DNA of 64,000 bases from Medicago truncatula. Lineage: Eukaryota > Streptophyta > Magnoliopsida > Fabales > Fabaceae. Under the pieces are notes generated by a model. That model had not been told where the DNA came from. It ran no database searches and saw nothing but the letters and a program-made list of their open reading frames with translations. The position numbers and the translations under genes are program-made. Below, in pieces: positions 12,511 to 26,606 of this stretch (positions within the stretch are counted from its first letter, which is position 1; every line of letters starts with the position of its first letter). The DNA lies in NCBI RefSeq assembly GCF_003473485.1, contig NC_053045.1, positions 48,650,494 to 48,714,493 on the forward strand. The letters run 5' to 3'.

Positions 12511-13258
12511 GATTGTTCTTAAGTTAATACGAAGATCCACACCTCACTCATCATGGTGTTAAATTATGGGAGCAGCCTTACCACAAGAAATGCAAGTATG
12601 CCAACTTGTGTGATTTTACTTGTCTTAAATTTTATTTTCAACTCATCATATATTCCTATCTTCATATGTTACTATGCATAGTTACACTGACTGATTATTC
12701 ATGTGTCGTTCTATTCCATGGGAAATGATTTCTCGTCGAATAGCAACACTTGTCGGTGTTACTAGAGCATCTCAGGCAAAGAGACTTATAAGAAAGCTTA
12801 AACAATTTTACTTCACTGTAAGATCTGCATTTTTATGTACACTTATAAGATTGAACTCGCAATGTTAATTTTTTTAACTTAAACACTTTTTTAATCTTTT
12901 ATTTCTATTGTGAGGTTCATATTCATCTCTTAATAAAAAAAAATGCATTTGGTCATTTAATTTGATTAAATAAGTTAGTCATTTTCATCCATTTTGTTGG
13001 TCGAAGTCAAAATTTGTGACACCTGACTTTGATATGAACCCTCAATCACCATGCATGTACTTTGAGCGACAAAATAAATAGAAATGACTAGCTTACAACT
13101 ATTTAATCAAATTAAATGATCAATGTGCATATTTATTTTTGTTAGGAGATCAGTATCAACCTCACAATACAAATAAATGACTAAATATTAATGTGTTTAA
13201 GCCAAATTTTTTGATAAAATTTATGGAAAATAATTCATAGATAAAACTAAAATAATTG

Positions 13259-13279
13259 TGAGAGAGAGAGAGAGAGAGA
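13259..13279. repeat. GA microsatellite
   Basis: About ten uninterrupted (GA) units. Confidence 0.9.
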
Positions 13280-15382
13280 TGCATTTTAAGTATTTACATT
13301 GCAATATTACTTGCCACGTAATATCAATGATAGTGAAATGAAATTAAAATACAAACAAAACTAACTTCCTTCCTAATTATCGTTTTTTTGGTACACATTA
13401 CCTTTCAAACTCTAGTTGTTTAGGTGGTTGGCTGGAACATATAGTTTTTAAAGCATGTAATTATTCTAATAGTAGTTTCATTAAATATATTCTTTCTATA
13501 TTGAGATATAGTTTTAAGCACTGTTAAATGGTTAACTAATTACGTAATCCACAAGTTGCATTCAATTCAAATTAGATGATCCTATCTTATTTGTATGTCA
13601 AACTGGTAAAGAATGTCCCCAACTTTATGGATAGAGAAATTCAATGAATTGAATTGCAGATGTCCGTTTTCATATGTTTCTATGAATCAGAAACTCAATT
13701 TGAGCACACAAAGCATTAAACTCGAGGGTCTCTCCATCATATAGCCGAATCATATGTTTTTTTTTGTTTTGTTTATAAATCAACCTTCATTAATAATTGT
13801 CTTTCTTTCTTTCTTTTTTTTTTGATAGAAAAGACTTATCCTACTTTTCTTTCAGCCAAGTGTACCAACTCATTAATGACTAGGACTCCATCAAGAATTA
13901 AGACAGTTCAAATATTATTATGAAAGCATATATATAATTGAATATTTATAGTTTATTTATGAAATTAAATTAATAATAATCAGTTATTGTATTGATAAAT
14001 ATTTCACTAATAAATTCTTTAACAAAAAAGAAAAATTAATACCCATAAAAAATACACCTATTAATTTGAAGATTAAAAGAAAAATGAATTATTGCTAAAA
14101 ATTGAAGGAAAATTAAAAGATCAAGATTTTATGTGGGTGCTAGAAAAGACATTGACCTGCCGTAAATTTCAGCCCAAAAGAAAATTCTTTGCGGTTATCA
14201 ATAGTTGTCATTTGATATTTCAATGTGATGATAGTACTTCTCATAAAAAAAGTGATATAAACCTTTTAAAAAATGATATAATAATCCTTTTTGAATTAAA
14301 ATAGTTATTAATTGTAACAAAATAATTTCCTTTTGATTACAAATTTAATTAAATGTTTTTGCTATACCAAAAAACATTAAAAGTTCGTATGGCATAGATA
14401 AACAAACTTAAAATTGAAGATTTTTTTTTTTTTAAAACTTTGTTACGTGATTTTGAACTCTTACTACTAAAAGATATATATATATATATATGATAGTCTT
14501 GCTCTTAGTAAAACATCGTGAAAAGTGTATGCTTAAAAATATCTTGTTACTTATGGAAGAATAATGTTATTGGAACACACTTGCTTGACAATATATACAC
14601 ACCATATACTATTCAAGTATTTATAAACAAACAATACCGCTAATTTTTGTTTAAATTTTTTTCTAAAATATTAATAGAAGTGTTTTTTTTAACAAAAATA
14701 CGGATTGAGGAGTGTTAGAAACATTTCTTTTAACATTTACTATAATATTTATTCTTTTATTGAGTGAAATTTATGTGAGTCTAATACTTTATTTTAAACC
14801 TATTTTGACATTATTCCTAACACTCCTCATACGCATTTGTGTTGTTAACCAATTAAAGTACCACCTAAAACATCCACAATGAAAACATCTATTTTTAGAT
14901 ATTTAAATACATCTAACATGTACACGTCACTATAAATAATGATACCTAATAAACACTCAACACTTCAGGTAAATGTTTTAAACGAGATCCATTAGTTATC
15001 TAATAACTCTATATTATTATATTTCAGCATTATAATATTTTAAAAATATATTTCATTTAAGATTAGAGGTCTTCATTGAAACATTGTTGCCGTTAAATTC
15101 TCAAAATAACTTTTTTTGATAGGGGTACCTCGGAGATACCAAGTCTTAAAAGGGAGAGATTTCATGAGAGATGGTCTTAGACTAATATATAAAAGGACAC
15201 TAATTACCATTTTACAAGCATCCATTAGATTTGAATTTTTTTTCCACTTCAAATTGAGTATATTGTTTGTACTCATTTTTTTTGAAATATTTGTTAGGTA
15301 GACATGGAGGAGTATGACACGTTGGATGTCCCCACAATGGTAAATTTGAAATCTGTACCGTTCATGCGATTCTTTCTTCCTC

Positions 15383-15390
15383 TATATATA
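15383..15390 (+). promoter_or_regulatory. Probable TATA box of the NPF gene
   Basis: The sequence tatatata lies 142 bp upstream of the NPF start codon. A CT-rich leader (from about 15410) follows. This is placement by position and consensus only. Confidence 0.55.
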
Positions 15391-15531
15391 GTGAATACTT
15401 CCACACACTCTGTTTCATCATTAAATCTCCTTGTCTTCGGCTTTCATCCAAATCAACAACAATCTTCCTCTGCTTCATCATTTTTCTCACTCTTTTTCTT
15501 CCTTTTTGTCTTTGAAACTTTGTCATCACCA

Positions 15532-18142
15532 ATGGCTTGCTTAGAGGTCTGCAAAGAGGTAACCATAAATAGAACTTATCCATATTATTTATTCATTCTT
15601 TCTAATATTTTCTATCTGTCAAATGAACTGATACATTTTCTTACCTTAAAGTTTTGTTGTAATGATAAAATATAATGTTCCAACATTACTAAATTAAAGT
15701 CCAAAATACAGATATATCCATCCTATTGGACCTCTGTTTTTTTTTGTTTGTTGACAAAACCAAATTCTGTTGATCACTGGCAATATGCAATATTTGAGCA
15801 TGCTCTTACAGCTTATTATATAGTTAAACTAGTGATATATTACGGGGTTAACTTATGTCGTTAAGGCAGAAGTTAATGAGTTAAAAGTTAGAAGTAACTA
15901 ATTAAAATAGTGCAATTTTGCTGAAAACTTTTTGCAGGGGAAGTTCAAAGAAGAAACAGAAGAGTTAACTCTTGATGGGAGTGTTGATTGGCATGGTCGC
16001 CCATCAATCAGAGCCACATCCGGGAGATGGTTTGCCGGAACTATTATACTCTGTAAGTTCCAAACATCTATTTTATGAACCTGGTGTATTATATTTTTGC
16101 TACACTGGATTATTCTTGTATGATACATGAACGAATATAAATTTCTAAGGCATTCCCGTAAAATATTAGTTCTCCTTTTATTCCACTAATTATTTAAAAA
16201 TAAACAAGAAATCAATTCTATATTTTAAATTTTTGTGAATGTGTAAGATTTATGATCATAGTTTTGTCATTACGGAAGACTTTATCTTTTAAAAAATACT
16301 AACAAGTGCCTTTGAAATACTTGTTAAAGAAGCCAAACAAAGAAGTTTTACGTTAAAAACGATTTTTTTTTTTTGAATACACAATTTTAAATGCAATATT
16401 GATATATTTGATAACCTTAACAAGTGCTACAGAGCTATATATATTGTTAGCCTGACCTTATCTTAAATGATCATACATATGGCCCTTAATTTATAATACC
16501 ATATTCATCATAAATGTGTCCCTGTGTAGCGTTAAAACCGTATTTTATATGATGTGGATTAAGGTTTTAAGTTAGGTCGCAACTAGTGTTACTAATTAGG
16601 TCAATTTTGGTAGTAGTAGTATTTTAATGATTGATGTTAGTTTAAATTTCTAAACTCTTTTCAGCGTCTCTTTAACTCATCCAATAAGCTATCTATTTGA
16701 TATACATCGACTTCAATTAGTTTGTTTAGACAATGACTTAACCGTAATCATATATGTTATTCAAGTAAATACAAAATGTAATTTTCCAAAAAAAGTAACA
16801 AAAAATGATTATATAGATGAATTTTGAGTGTGCACGGGGGAGTGATACGTCTACGTATAATTTGATGATGATAGGATTATAAAAGAGTCGTGGCAAATTT
16901 TAGAGCCGTAGAAGATTCAAGAACCTTGTCCAGCTATTATTGAATATGCAATGCAATTAATCGGTGGTTTATAGACTATGATAGCTTATCAGTACAAAAA
17001 GTAGGACTTTTTGTCCACAAAAAAACAAACTATGATCTCTTGTTCATCTTATCAGTTTTCACATCTTAGAAAATTTTAAGAAAACGACAACTTTAACAGG
17101 ATCATCATGTGCTTCATTCAGTTCACATTTAACAATGAGCTATAGTTTTTATTTTTTTAATTTTTTTATATTTAGGGTTTTGATTTGTTGGCTGATTCTT
17201 ACTCGACCGTTTTGGTTTTAGATAGAACAAAATAAAGTACATATTACAGCAATAGAAGAAGATACAGATTCTGAATCCTTATAAAACGACAGGAGACAAA
17301 AAATAGGAAAAAAAAGGAGAGATTGTTGTGTTGAGTGTAAAAATATTTGAGCATGCATTTGAGATTGTATAAATTGTTGCCGACACGTAATTGCAAACAA
17401 GATTAACCATGACGTAGGTATTTGCCACGTGTTATGATGCATACATGCATACACTTTCAATACTTATGGACATGAGTGTAAGAAAGAGTGAAATTCTATA
17501 TTTAGTGCACTAAAGTTGAGTTGAAGACAGCCCATAATTAACACTAGCTTTTTTAGATACGACAATATTCCAAATTTTGTCACTATTTACTATATCTTTT
17601 TTTCTCTTTTAATTATTAAAAGATTATGATAATATTATAATTATAAGCCACAATCTCATGTAAGGCTACTGAAGGTCACCAATAAGGTTAAGAATATGGT
17701 AGGTTAGAATACACTTTATATAAGTTTTTTCTTTCAAAAAAAGATAGACTTTGTAAGGTCTTATTTTGTTCTAAAATTATTAGGTATGGGTTTGGTCTAT
17801 TATTGTCATAAATCAATTTTTAAGGTTCGAATTGACATCTATAAAAAAAAGTATGACAAGATTTGAAATTAGTTTGTATATATAAAAATTAAATCATACT
17901 AATTTTTTTCAAAGCTTTGCACCACACAAGTGGTGAGTTGTTAAACTTTATTGATAGACTAGCAATCTAAATCAACCGAGGAGATTAATTCTATTTTAAG
18001 TTTTTTAATGATAAATATTAATAATTAGTTGTTAGATTAATCTTAAAAGTTATAACACAATCGTTTAGATAATCCAACATTACATGATATTCTAGTTAAA
18101 TTAATTATATTTTATAACAGTAATAATAATAATAATAATGAT

Positions 18143-18190
<48 letters not shown>

Positions 18191-21100
18191 TTTGAATATG
18201 TAAAATGTATATAGGTAATTCTATGATTTAACGCAACATCCAAAATTTAATTTAATTTTCTTTCAAATTGAACATGTCAAATTATATTTGAGTTCTTAAA
18301 TATTACATTTTTTTTTTGATAAGTTCTTAAATATTACATTTTTTTTTGAGGGAAAAGTTCTTAAATATTACATGAAAATTGTTTTTGAACTAATTGATAA
18401 TCGTTTTGAATATTCTTTTACCAAATCAAGAAATATTTTTCATTTGGCCGTATCCAGAATCCACCAATTGTAAATGCTAAAACAAATAAAAAAAACAAGT
18501 CCTATTAGTTAGGTCCAGAACTAAGATATCAAAGGTGAAAGAAAGTTTGAAGGTCACAATCATAGAAGTATCAGAGTCATACATAGGTAGGATATTTCCG
18601 AACCTTTTCGCGTGTACAAAGAAAAAGTACACAAAAACAACGTCGTGTGTGCATGTACATGTGCTCAAGTGCGGTTCATTTTTATTATAAAAACAAATAA
18701 ATTTAGGTTAAGAGAGGGACATCCTAATATAATATGTTCTTAGAATTTTATATATGAATCCAAATTACACCATATTTGGTCAGAAGATCTAACAAACAAA
18801 CGTGGTTGATTTTCATTTAAGCACCAAAAAATAATATGTTTTTGAATTTTAGAAGATAAAATATTGTTGCATATTTATTTAGCCATCCTAAGTTAAAATG
18901 TTTGAATTTAAAATTTACCCTTTCTAATGAATTAAATATTTTCATACGAAAATACAATATTTTAGTTATAAAAAATTTATAATTGAATTTTAATTCATGA
19001 AAAAAAAAGTTTATGTGTTTTATTTTTGGTAGAAGAACTTATTATTAACTTTAAGATATATTTTTGATGAAGATATAAATATTTCATGATGCTAACAATC
19101 TTAATGTTGTTGATATATTTGATCAACCAGTGAACCAAGGTCTAGCAACCTTAGCATTCTTTGGAGTTGGAGTGAACCTAGTTCTGTTCTTGACAAGGGT
19201 GTTGGGTCAAGATAATGCTGCTGCTGCTAACAATGTCAGCAAGTGGACTGGCACAGTTTACATCTTCTCTCTTGTTGGTGCTTTCCTTAGTGATTCTTAT
19301 TGGGGAAGATACAAAACATGTGCTATCTTTCAAGGCATTTTTGTAACCGTAAGTAATATACATTCAATTCTATGAAGCACGAATACGACATGGACACTGG
19401 ATACGACACGGACATTGAAACGCCGACACCATTAATAATTTGAGAAAATCATATAATCTAGTGTAATTATATGTGTCGATGTCGTGTCGGTGTCAGACAC
19501 GTGACCGACACAGGAGAATTGTCCGTGCTTCATTATTTCAATTTCATTTTTCCACTTTAATTAATTTCTTACCAGTACATTATATTAATTTGTTCCTTTA
19601 TGCAATGGTTTGATATAACAGGGTCTAGTATCTTTGTCCGTTACAACATACCTTGCTTTGCTTAGACCAAAAGGTTGTGGAAATGGAAAACTTGAATGTG
19701 GGGAACATTCAAGTTTGGAAATGGGAATGTTCTACCTATCAATCTATCTGATTGCCTTAGGAAATGGAGGGTATCAACCAAACATTGCAACATTTGGTGC
19801 TGACCAATTTGATGAAGATCACTCAAAGGAGAGTTATTCAAAAGTGGCATTTTTTAGCTACTTTTACTTGGCATTGAACCTTGGTTCACTTTTCTCAAAC
19901 ACTATTTTGGGCTATTTTGAAGATGAAGGATTATGGGCTCTTGGGTTTTGGGCTTCTGCTGGGTCTGCCTTTTTGGCTCTTGTACTTTTTCTTGTTGGCA
20001 CCCCAAAATATAGACACTTTAAACCTTGTGGCAATCCTCTTTCTAGATTCTGCCAAGTGTTTTTCGCTGCTTCAAGGAAATTGGGAGTTCAAATGACTTC
20101 AAATGGAGATGACTTGTATGTCATAGATGAAAAGGAGTCTTCTAACAACTCCAACAGAAAGATTCTCCACACACATGGCTTCAAGTAAGTTATTTGAATA
20201 CTTCCAATAATGATTTAATGTTTACACTTCTATAGCAGCTACATTGCCGTTTGGACCACGTCAAAAACCATTATGTCGTGGTCAAGATTGTGGTCGCAGA
20301 CTTTTATTTAAAATCCTGCGGTAGATTAATTAAACAATGGAACTTCGGAAAATAATGAGACTTGGAAGATAATATTCTTTTTATATTTCTTCTTACATAT
20401 AAGTCATAATTGCATTTAGGAGAAGTTCATCTAGAGTGCTTATTGACCAATTTTCCATTTATCATCTATATTGCAGGTTTTTGGATAGGGCAGCTTATAT
20501 AACTTCAAGAGATTTAGAGGTCCAAAAAGGAGGCCAACATAACCCATGGTATCTGTGTCCTATTACTCAAGTTGAAGAAGTAAAATGCATACTAAGACTT
20601 CTTCCAATTTGGCTTTGCACAATAATCTACTCAGTAGTTTTCACTCAGATGGCTTCCCTTTTTGTGGAGCAAGGTGCTGCAATGAAAACCACAATTTCCA
20701 GTTTCAAAATACCACCAGCAAGCATGTCTAGCTTCGATATCCTCAGCGTAGCCATCTTCATTTTCTTCTACCGTCGAGTACTTGATCCACTCGTCGGAAA
20801 ACTCAAAAAATCAAGTTCCAAGGGACTCACTGAACTTCAAAGAATGGGAATCGGTCTCGTTATAGCTATAATCGCAATGGTTACAGCTGGAATAGTTGAA
20901 TGTTACAGGCTTAAGTATGCAAAACAAGGTGACACAAGCTCTCTAAGTATCTTCTGGCAAATTCCTCAGTATGCACTTATAGGAGCTTCTGAGGTTTTTA
21001 TGTATGTAGGACAATTAGAATTTTTCAATGCTCAAACACCTGATGGATTAAAGAGCTTTGGAAGTGCACTTTGCATGACAAGTATCTCACTTGGGAACTA

Positions 21101-21332
21101 TGTGAGTAGCTTAATTGTTAGTATTGTTATGAAGATTTCAACTGAAGATCACATGCCAGGATGGATCCCTGGAAACTTGAATAGAGGTCACTTGGATAGG
21201 TTTTTCTTCCTATTGGCTGTTTTGACTTCTTTAGATTTGATTGCTTATATTGCATGTGCAAAGTGGTTTCAGAATATTCAGATGGCATGCAAATATGATA
21301 ACAATGACGAGCCTAGTAGCTGCAAAGTTTAA
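15532..21332 (+). CDS. NPF7.3: NRT1/PTR family transporter, NPF7.3 (NRT1.5)-like
   Basis: This is a plasma-membrane MFS transporter. The Arabidopsis NPF7.3/NRT1.5 counterpart works in root-to-shoot nitrate (and K+) transport by xylem loading; the same role here is inferred. Exons are 15532-15558, 15938-16052, 19131-19348, 19622-20184 and 20477-21332. All have GT-AG borders and compatible phases, giving 592 aa. Visible features are an N-terminal MACLEVCKE, the DGSVDWHGRPSIR stretch before TM1, and the PTR signature FFSYFYLALNLGSLFSNT. The C-terminal half contains VFTQMASLFVEQGAAM and IPPASMSSFDILSVA. About 12 hydrophobic segments are evident. The TM1 region reads LNQGLATLAFFGVG and lacks the ExxER/K motif of most NPF members, as in Arabidopsis NRT1.5. 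Intron 2 is long (3.1 kb) and holds a TAA microsatellite; intron 3 carries a hAT-like MITE. No break in the reading frame was found. Confidence 0.95.
18112..18190. repeat. TAA/AAT microsatellite in NPF intron 2
   Basis: A run of aataat units with small interruptions lies inside the long second intron of the NPF7.3-like gene. Confidence 0.9.
19370..19535. mobile_element. hAT-like MITE (ctatgaagcacggacac family) in NPF intron 3
   Basis: The ends ctatgaagcacgaatacgac and ttgtccgtgcttcatt are inverted, and the core has gacac/gtgtc repeats. Flanks attcaatt and tttcaatt look like an 8-bp duplication with one change. The same family occurs at 51058-51205 and 60764-60905, and perhaps at 27597-27745. 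Confidence 0.75.
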
Positions 21333-23269
21333 TCATTTCCAATATGGAGAAGTTTTAACATTATATATTATGAATAAGAGAAGGAAGGGAGCAAGTACTA
21401 TTGAAGAAAATGTGATGGTTTGGATCAAGAGAATGCCTTTTTACATGAGTCTCTTTAACTGTATTCAGTATAGTTTTTACTCCTGACTAAGATTTTCAGT
21501 TTATGTACTTTGAAATTCATGGTTGTATCCATGGTTGTATAAATTGAACTTTTTGAAGAGACAATGATAGTTTTAGGGCCTCTCTTAGTCTTCCTTGTTC
21601 CTTCTTTCATTTTTTGTAAGTTCCATTGCTAATGGTGGACATGTTAATATGTTATTTTGATTTATGTGTGTGAAATTGCATGTTTCAATTTCTAATTGAT
21701 TACATATCTTGCCAACAAAATGTGTATGTTGTTAATATCTGAAACTAATGTTTTAGTAGACAAATATAGGAAACACCCCGGCCATGACTTTAAATGAAGG
21801 TCTGGGACCGCGATTTGGTCAACAAAATCGGTTTTTGCTATCTCTTTAACTGTAACTTTAATTTGGATTAATGTTGCATCAATCACATTTGACTGTGATT
21901 CCTTGCAAAATGAAAAATTGTAACAGGACCATTGCCGCAATCACTTTTTCAAACCTTGCTACCAACTACCAAGTGAAGCACTATAGTTTCAAAAGAATCA
22001 CATAGTTTAACTTTGTACGGAATTTCTTATGTATTTGTTATATTCAAGGCCGACCCAAGAATAAGGCTACTAAAACTCTCGTTTTAGGCCTTCCAACAAA
22101 AAAATATTTTTCATTAGATTTTATAAACAAAAAAGCCTTATATATTAAAACTTGTTTTAGACCTCACCTACAAATAAAATTGATTAGACCGGAACTGGTC
22201 GTATTCGCAGACATAAATCCAAACAAAGAGTGGTAAATCTGATTTTCAAGTCAGGTTGTAATGTGGTGAGCCAAAAACATGATTGTCTCCAACAGTTTCT
22301 AAGCACACATAATAAAACATACAGTGGAAAAACATTGCATGGGATCAACTACATATCTTAGCCATTTAAAAAAAAAAAATCACCAATGGGCAAAGGTGTT
22401 TAATTATTGAAGTCTATTCAAGCTCCATATAATCTTTCACCAGAATCCTTGTATTTCTACCAAGCCTCCGCAGGCTATGTATTCTTTGTCAAAGCCTCAT
22501 CAGTCTCTCTATATTATCAAGTCTTAACAGACACCATGCATTCTTTACTATGCCTATTCAGGCTCACAATACTATAAGCCTCTCAAGGCTCTACTGATTC
22601 ACTCAAAATGGCATAATCCCTTACAGGCCTTTGAGAGGTTCATCCTGCCACTACCTAGCGGATTACAATTATGTTTTGTGTGTTAATAATAACACAATCT
22701 AATAACTCTCAGTCTCAACTAAAAGAATATAACAATACAAATCAAATATCAACCATAGTTATCACTCTTAGAGAGACAATCAAACTAACTAGATTTGATT
22801 GATTTACAACAAGATGACGAGCTCTCAATGAGAAAGGATATACACTGAATATCTCGTGTTCTAGGCCTGATTGACTGCCCGCCTTCATTACAGTATTTTC
22901 TTTGCCATTTTTAGTCCTTTGCTGCATTTGTTTGCGGTTTATTTGTGGCAACCTTAATCATATATTGTTTTTGGGTTGTATCATCCTCAGTTGCAACTAT
23001 ATCCACCATGTTCCGGCCAAATCTGCTGTGTTCGATCGTGAATCATGTCCCATCGTCGATACCCTCACAACCATCATGAAAAACTGAGACGTGTGATACC
23101 AGAACCAATTCTGTCGGAGCATCTACACCCTCACACGCCTCCTTCATCCGATGTGTGATATGTGACACCCTAATTATTGTTATTTGAAGTCTTTTTTTTT
23201 TCTTTCTTTTTTCTCTTGAGCAAAATTGGTTGATCAATATGTCATGTGATAAGCTACTTATATAGGCTC
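21333..23269. other. Intergenic region downstream of the NPF gene
   Basis: The 3' UTR of the NPF gene should occupy the first few hundred bases. The rest has no gene. A word ggccgacccaagaataaggc at 22049 recurs at 24064 inside the copia remains, so both probably come from an unresolved repeat. A series of short gcctccgcaggc-like palindromes lies at 22460-22640. Confidence 0.5.
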
Positions 23270-24690
23270 CAGAAGTACTCATGGGTACTTGATTCTTGTG
23301 TCACTCATTACATGACATTTGACTCCCAACCTTATACTACTCTTGCAGACGGTTCTCATATTCAACATTCAATCTTTTTAATTGAAAGATGTGATTTATG
23401 TTTGTCTTTAGAAAAATCTTATCTCGACTTACAATCTTACAAAGGCTGATAATTGTGTAGTAATATTTTTATTTATTTTATTTTTGTTGTTCTTATTAGG
23501 ATCTTGCATCTGAGATGACAATAGAGGAACTGCAAGAAATAGACTTATGACTAGGACTAGGATTAGGAGTAATTCAATCACAGTGTTTGCCGATGACTCA
23601 TATTTAGAAATAGGACTTGGGTTTCTAGTGGGTTATTGATCAAAAACTCAAACTCGGAGTCGATTTCATTTGTAGGATGCATTTTCATGAAAAGTAACAT
23701 CCTTTGTTGTGATGTATTTATGACTAGGAAAATGATAACATTTGTAATTGTAACCTTTATTTGGGCTATAAGAAAATCCAAAGGGATCATACTCTGTTTT
23801 TGGGAATTATAAGTAGAGTTTGAGATGAAGGATCTCGAGGAACTCAAGTATTTCTTGGAAATTATTGAGATAAACTACTCAAAACAATGCTTTTCTATCT
23901 CTTAGAGAAATTATGTGTTTAATCGTTTGCAGGAAATAGGAAACCTTGAATGCAAACTTACAAGTGTTTCCAATGAGTAAAATCACAAGTTGGGCTTTGA
24001 GGAAGAAAATGCCAAAGTTGACTAGGGTTAGTATCAAAGGTTAGTGAGAAAATTGATTTACTTGGCCGACCCAAGAATAAGGCTACTAAAGTTCTTGTTT
24101 TACTTCGCAATTACAGACCATAGACCGTGTTCACAATATCTCAAAGCCAGTCCAGAGAGAATAGTATTGTTTAAAAGAGGTGGAAACTTAATTAGGGAGG
24201 CTTACATTGATGTTGATTATGCAGGTTCAACGAGATATAAAGGATTTACTTTAGGATATTGTACCTTCTTGTGTGAAAAAATTGTTGCTTAGTGGAGTAG
24301 GAAGCAAAGTGTAATAGGTCGATCTAGGGCTAAAGTAGAATTTAGAGCTATGGGACAAGGAAATATTTGTGAACTATTATGGATGAAAAAAATGACAGAA
24401 AATTTGATGATATAATGTGAAGGCTCTATGAAATTGTTTTGTAACAATAAATCGGCTATTAGTATTGCATACAATCTTTTTCAACATGACATGACAAAAC
24501 TCATTAAGATTGACCGACATTTCATCAAAGAATAGATAGATATCGGATTGATAACTAAAAGCTACATTAATCATGTGGAATATGTGTTCATGAAGGGTCT
24601 ACTAAAAGAGCAATTCAACCAACTTACTTACAAACTTGTAATGATTGATATTCATTCACCATCTCAAAAGAGAGTGTCGTAAATATTAGA
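23270..24690 (+). mobile_element. Ty1/copia retrotransposon pol remains
   Basis: Translated pieces on the + strand match copia polyprotein landmarks in order. A protease-region stretch lies near 23270-23390, reverse transcriptase-like scraps follow in the middle, and a copia-type RNase H region lies near 24190-24600. The element is fragmentary, with several breaks, and is an old fossil. No LTR pair or target duplication could be recognised. Confidence 0.7.
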
Positions 24691-24699
24691 TCAAGATTT

Positions 24700-26528
24700 G
24701 TCTCTATTTAAGCTGGTTAATTATAGCATTGTAGTTACAATATTCACGTAGATTAGAATACTTTCTGCCGGAAATGATATGGACAATGTCTACTAAAATC
24801 AGATGAAGTAATTCAACTTTGTTTAGATGACTACTTGATTCAATGTTTTAGATGTTGGAATCTCGTTGTACCATAACATCTTATGTTTCTCTTATGTCAA
24901 CAAATAGTGAATCATTAGATGAAGTTAGCTCCTTAGTAAAATACTTCAATGTCACCTTCATTGTATTAACACTTGTGGTAAAAACTACTCGTAGAAATAG
25001 CACTTATGTGCTTCACTTGAGTTCGCACGCATACCGTGAATCACTGGACATTGTTATGTTATGTTTATACTCAAAATGTTAGAGGATAAATTGTTCCTTA
25101 TATTGATGTCATCAAAATATCTAAATTCAGAATGATGCTTGGACCCATTTGGTTTCAACAATATGAAAATAGATGAATCTATTTCGTCTTACACGAGAGA
25201 CATACATAGATATTATATCTTTAATAACTTAACAACGCATAAACCAATAACGGAAAAGAGTTTGTCACTAATTTCGTCTCTGACATGTTTTGAGATGGAA
25301 ATTTTAAATTTAATTGAGAGAATATATATTATTCATATTGAGAGAAGATGAATTCTATTTTTTTACGCATTAAAAATATAAAAGTAATGGAATTGTAGTT
25401 TTTCTTTTTTTGAATTTCAGCCTATATCAAAATTGATTTAGTAAATAAATAATATTGGTAGATATCTATTTATATTTATGTTGATAAGGTAACTAAAAAT
25501 ATTTTTAATTAAATAAAAAAACATTGATAATTTAAAAAAATCATTTACAAAATATAGAAAACACTGTATAAAACTTATAAGAAAATACATGAATATGTGA
25601 GAATGAATGAAAATATTCAGATATTTGCTCCTCTAAAAAAAATCAGATATACCTCACTCGAAAATATAAATCTATAATTATATTTTATCATAGTTTATTG
25701 GAAATTTCCAGACATAATTTTAGGTGAGTGTACCCTAATAATTTCTTCATAATATAAAAAAAGGAAAGGTAAAAACCAAAAAGAGGAAAAAGAGAATATC
25801 AAACTACTATTTGGTGGATGAACTTGAATATATTCATTTTGGGAAAATGACATAGTAGCATACATCGAACCACATTTAAAAAAAAAAAAATACATCGAAC
25901 CAATCGGTCAAAAAGAAAAATATTCATCGAACCAAAATCAGAATAAGGACTCCTTCTCTCAACCAAGAACATGCATTTTTTTCTTCTTCTTTCCTTCCCT
26001 TGCCTCATAACAAAACCATGCATTTTTTCCAGAACAGATAAAATAACGTGTATGAGTCATTAAGATTTTGTCTAACCCAAAATAGCACCCTTTTATCTAA
26101 TAATAATACACAAGATGACCACCTTTTTATCTAGATGGTGTAAATTGAATGTATATGAATAAATAAATGTTAATGTTCTTATCCTCTCACTTAATATTTC
26201 TGCAAAAATTGATTTTATTTTATTTTAGATTTTGACTGAAGATTGATTTTATTTATTATAAAAAGGATTTTATTTAAATTTTAATTGAAGATTGATTTTA
26301 TTTTTCATAAAAAGGATTTTATTTAAAAAAACAGGAAATATATTATATGAAATATTAATGGAGATCTTCATACCCAAAATAATTATTCAAATAAATACCA
26401 CATCTTCCCTAAAAAAAAAAAATACCACATCTCGGTTTTAAAATATTAAAATTGTATAAAATTAAATATTATTCGATGTACCTTAATAACTGTAACAAGA
26501 AAAAAAGATATACCTTAATCCGTTGTAT
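24700..26528. other. Gene-free AT-rich stretch
   Basis: No gene, RNA gene or well-bounded mobile element was recognised. Several short ORFs have no family features. Confidence 0.55.
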
Positions 26529-26606
26529 TTTTTTTTTGTGACCGAAATTTGAACCCGGACTTTGCATATTTTAAGCATTGTCCATATCAATTGAGCTTGG
26601 ATGGAC
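26529..26606 (-). mobile_element. Short tRNA-derived SINE with 12-bp target duplication
   Basis: On the minus strand it reads an A-box region (ccaagctcaattgatatgga), a B-box-like gggttcaaatttc and a terminal A run. It is flanked by a perfect 12-bp duplication aatccgttgtat at 26517-26528 and 26607-26618. This is the signature of LINE-mediated retroposition. The insertion lies about 500 bp upstream of the PRS start. Confidence 0.85.

Larger units (their letters stand above)
9350..15290. other. Gene-poor 5.9 kb intergenic region
   Basis: No gene-like exon series is visible. The stretch is AT-rich. It contains a possible hAT scrap near 10645-10725 (ggccggacccttggggtgc), a tandem repeat at 12160-12510, a GA microsatellite at 13259-13279, a TA run at 14465-14492, and a degenerate MITE-like patch at 14870-15180. 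A tggtatca-type motif at 10311 and its complement at 11005 may be retroelement scraps; this is weak. Confidence 0.55.
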
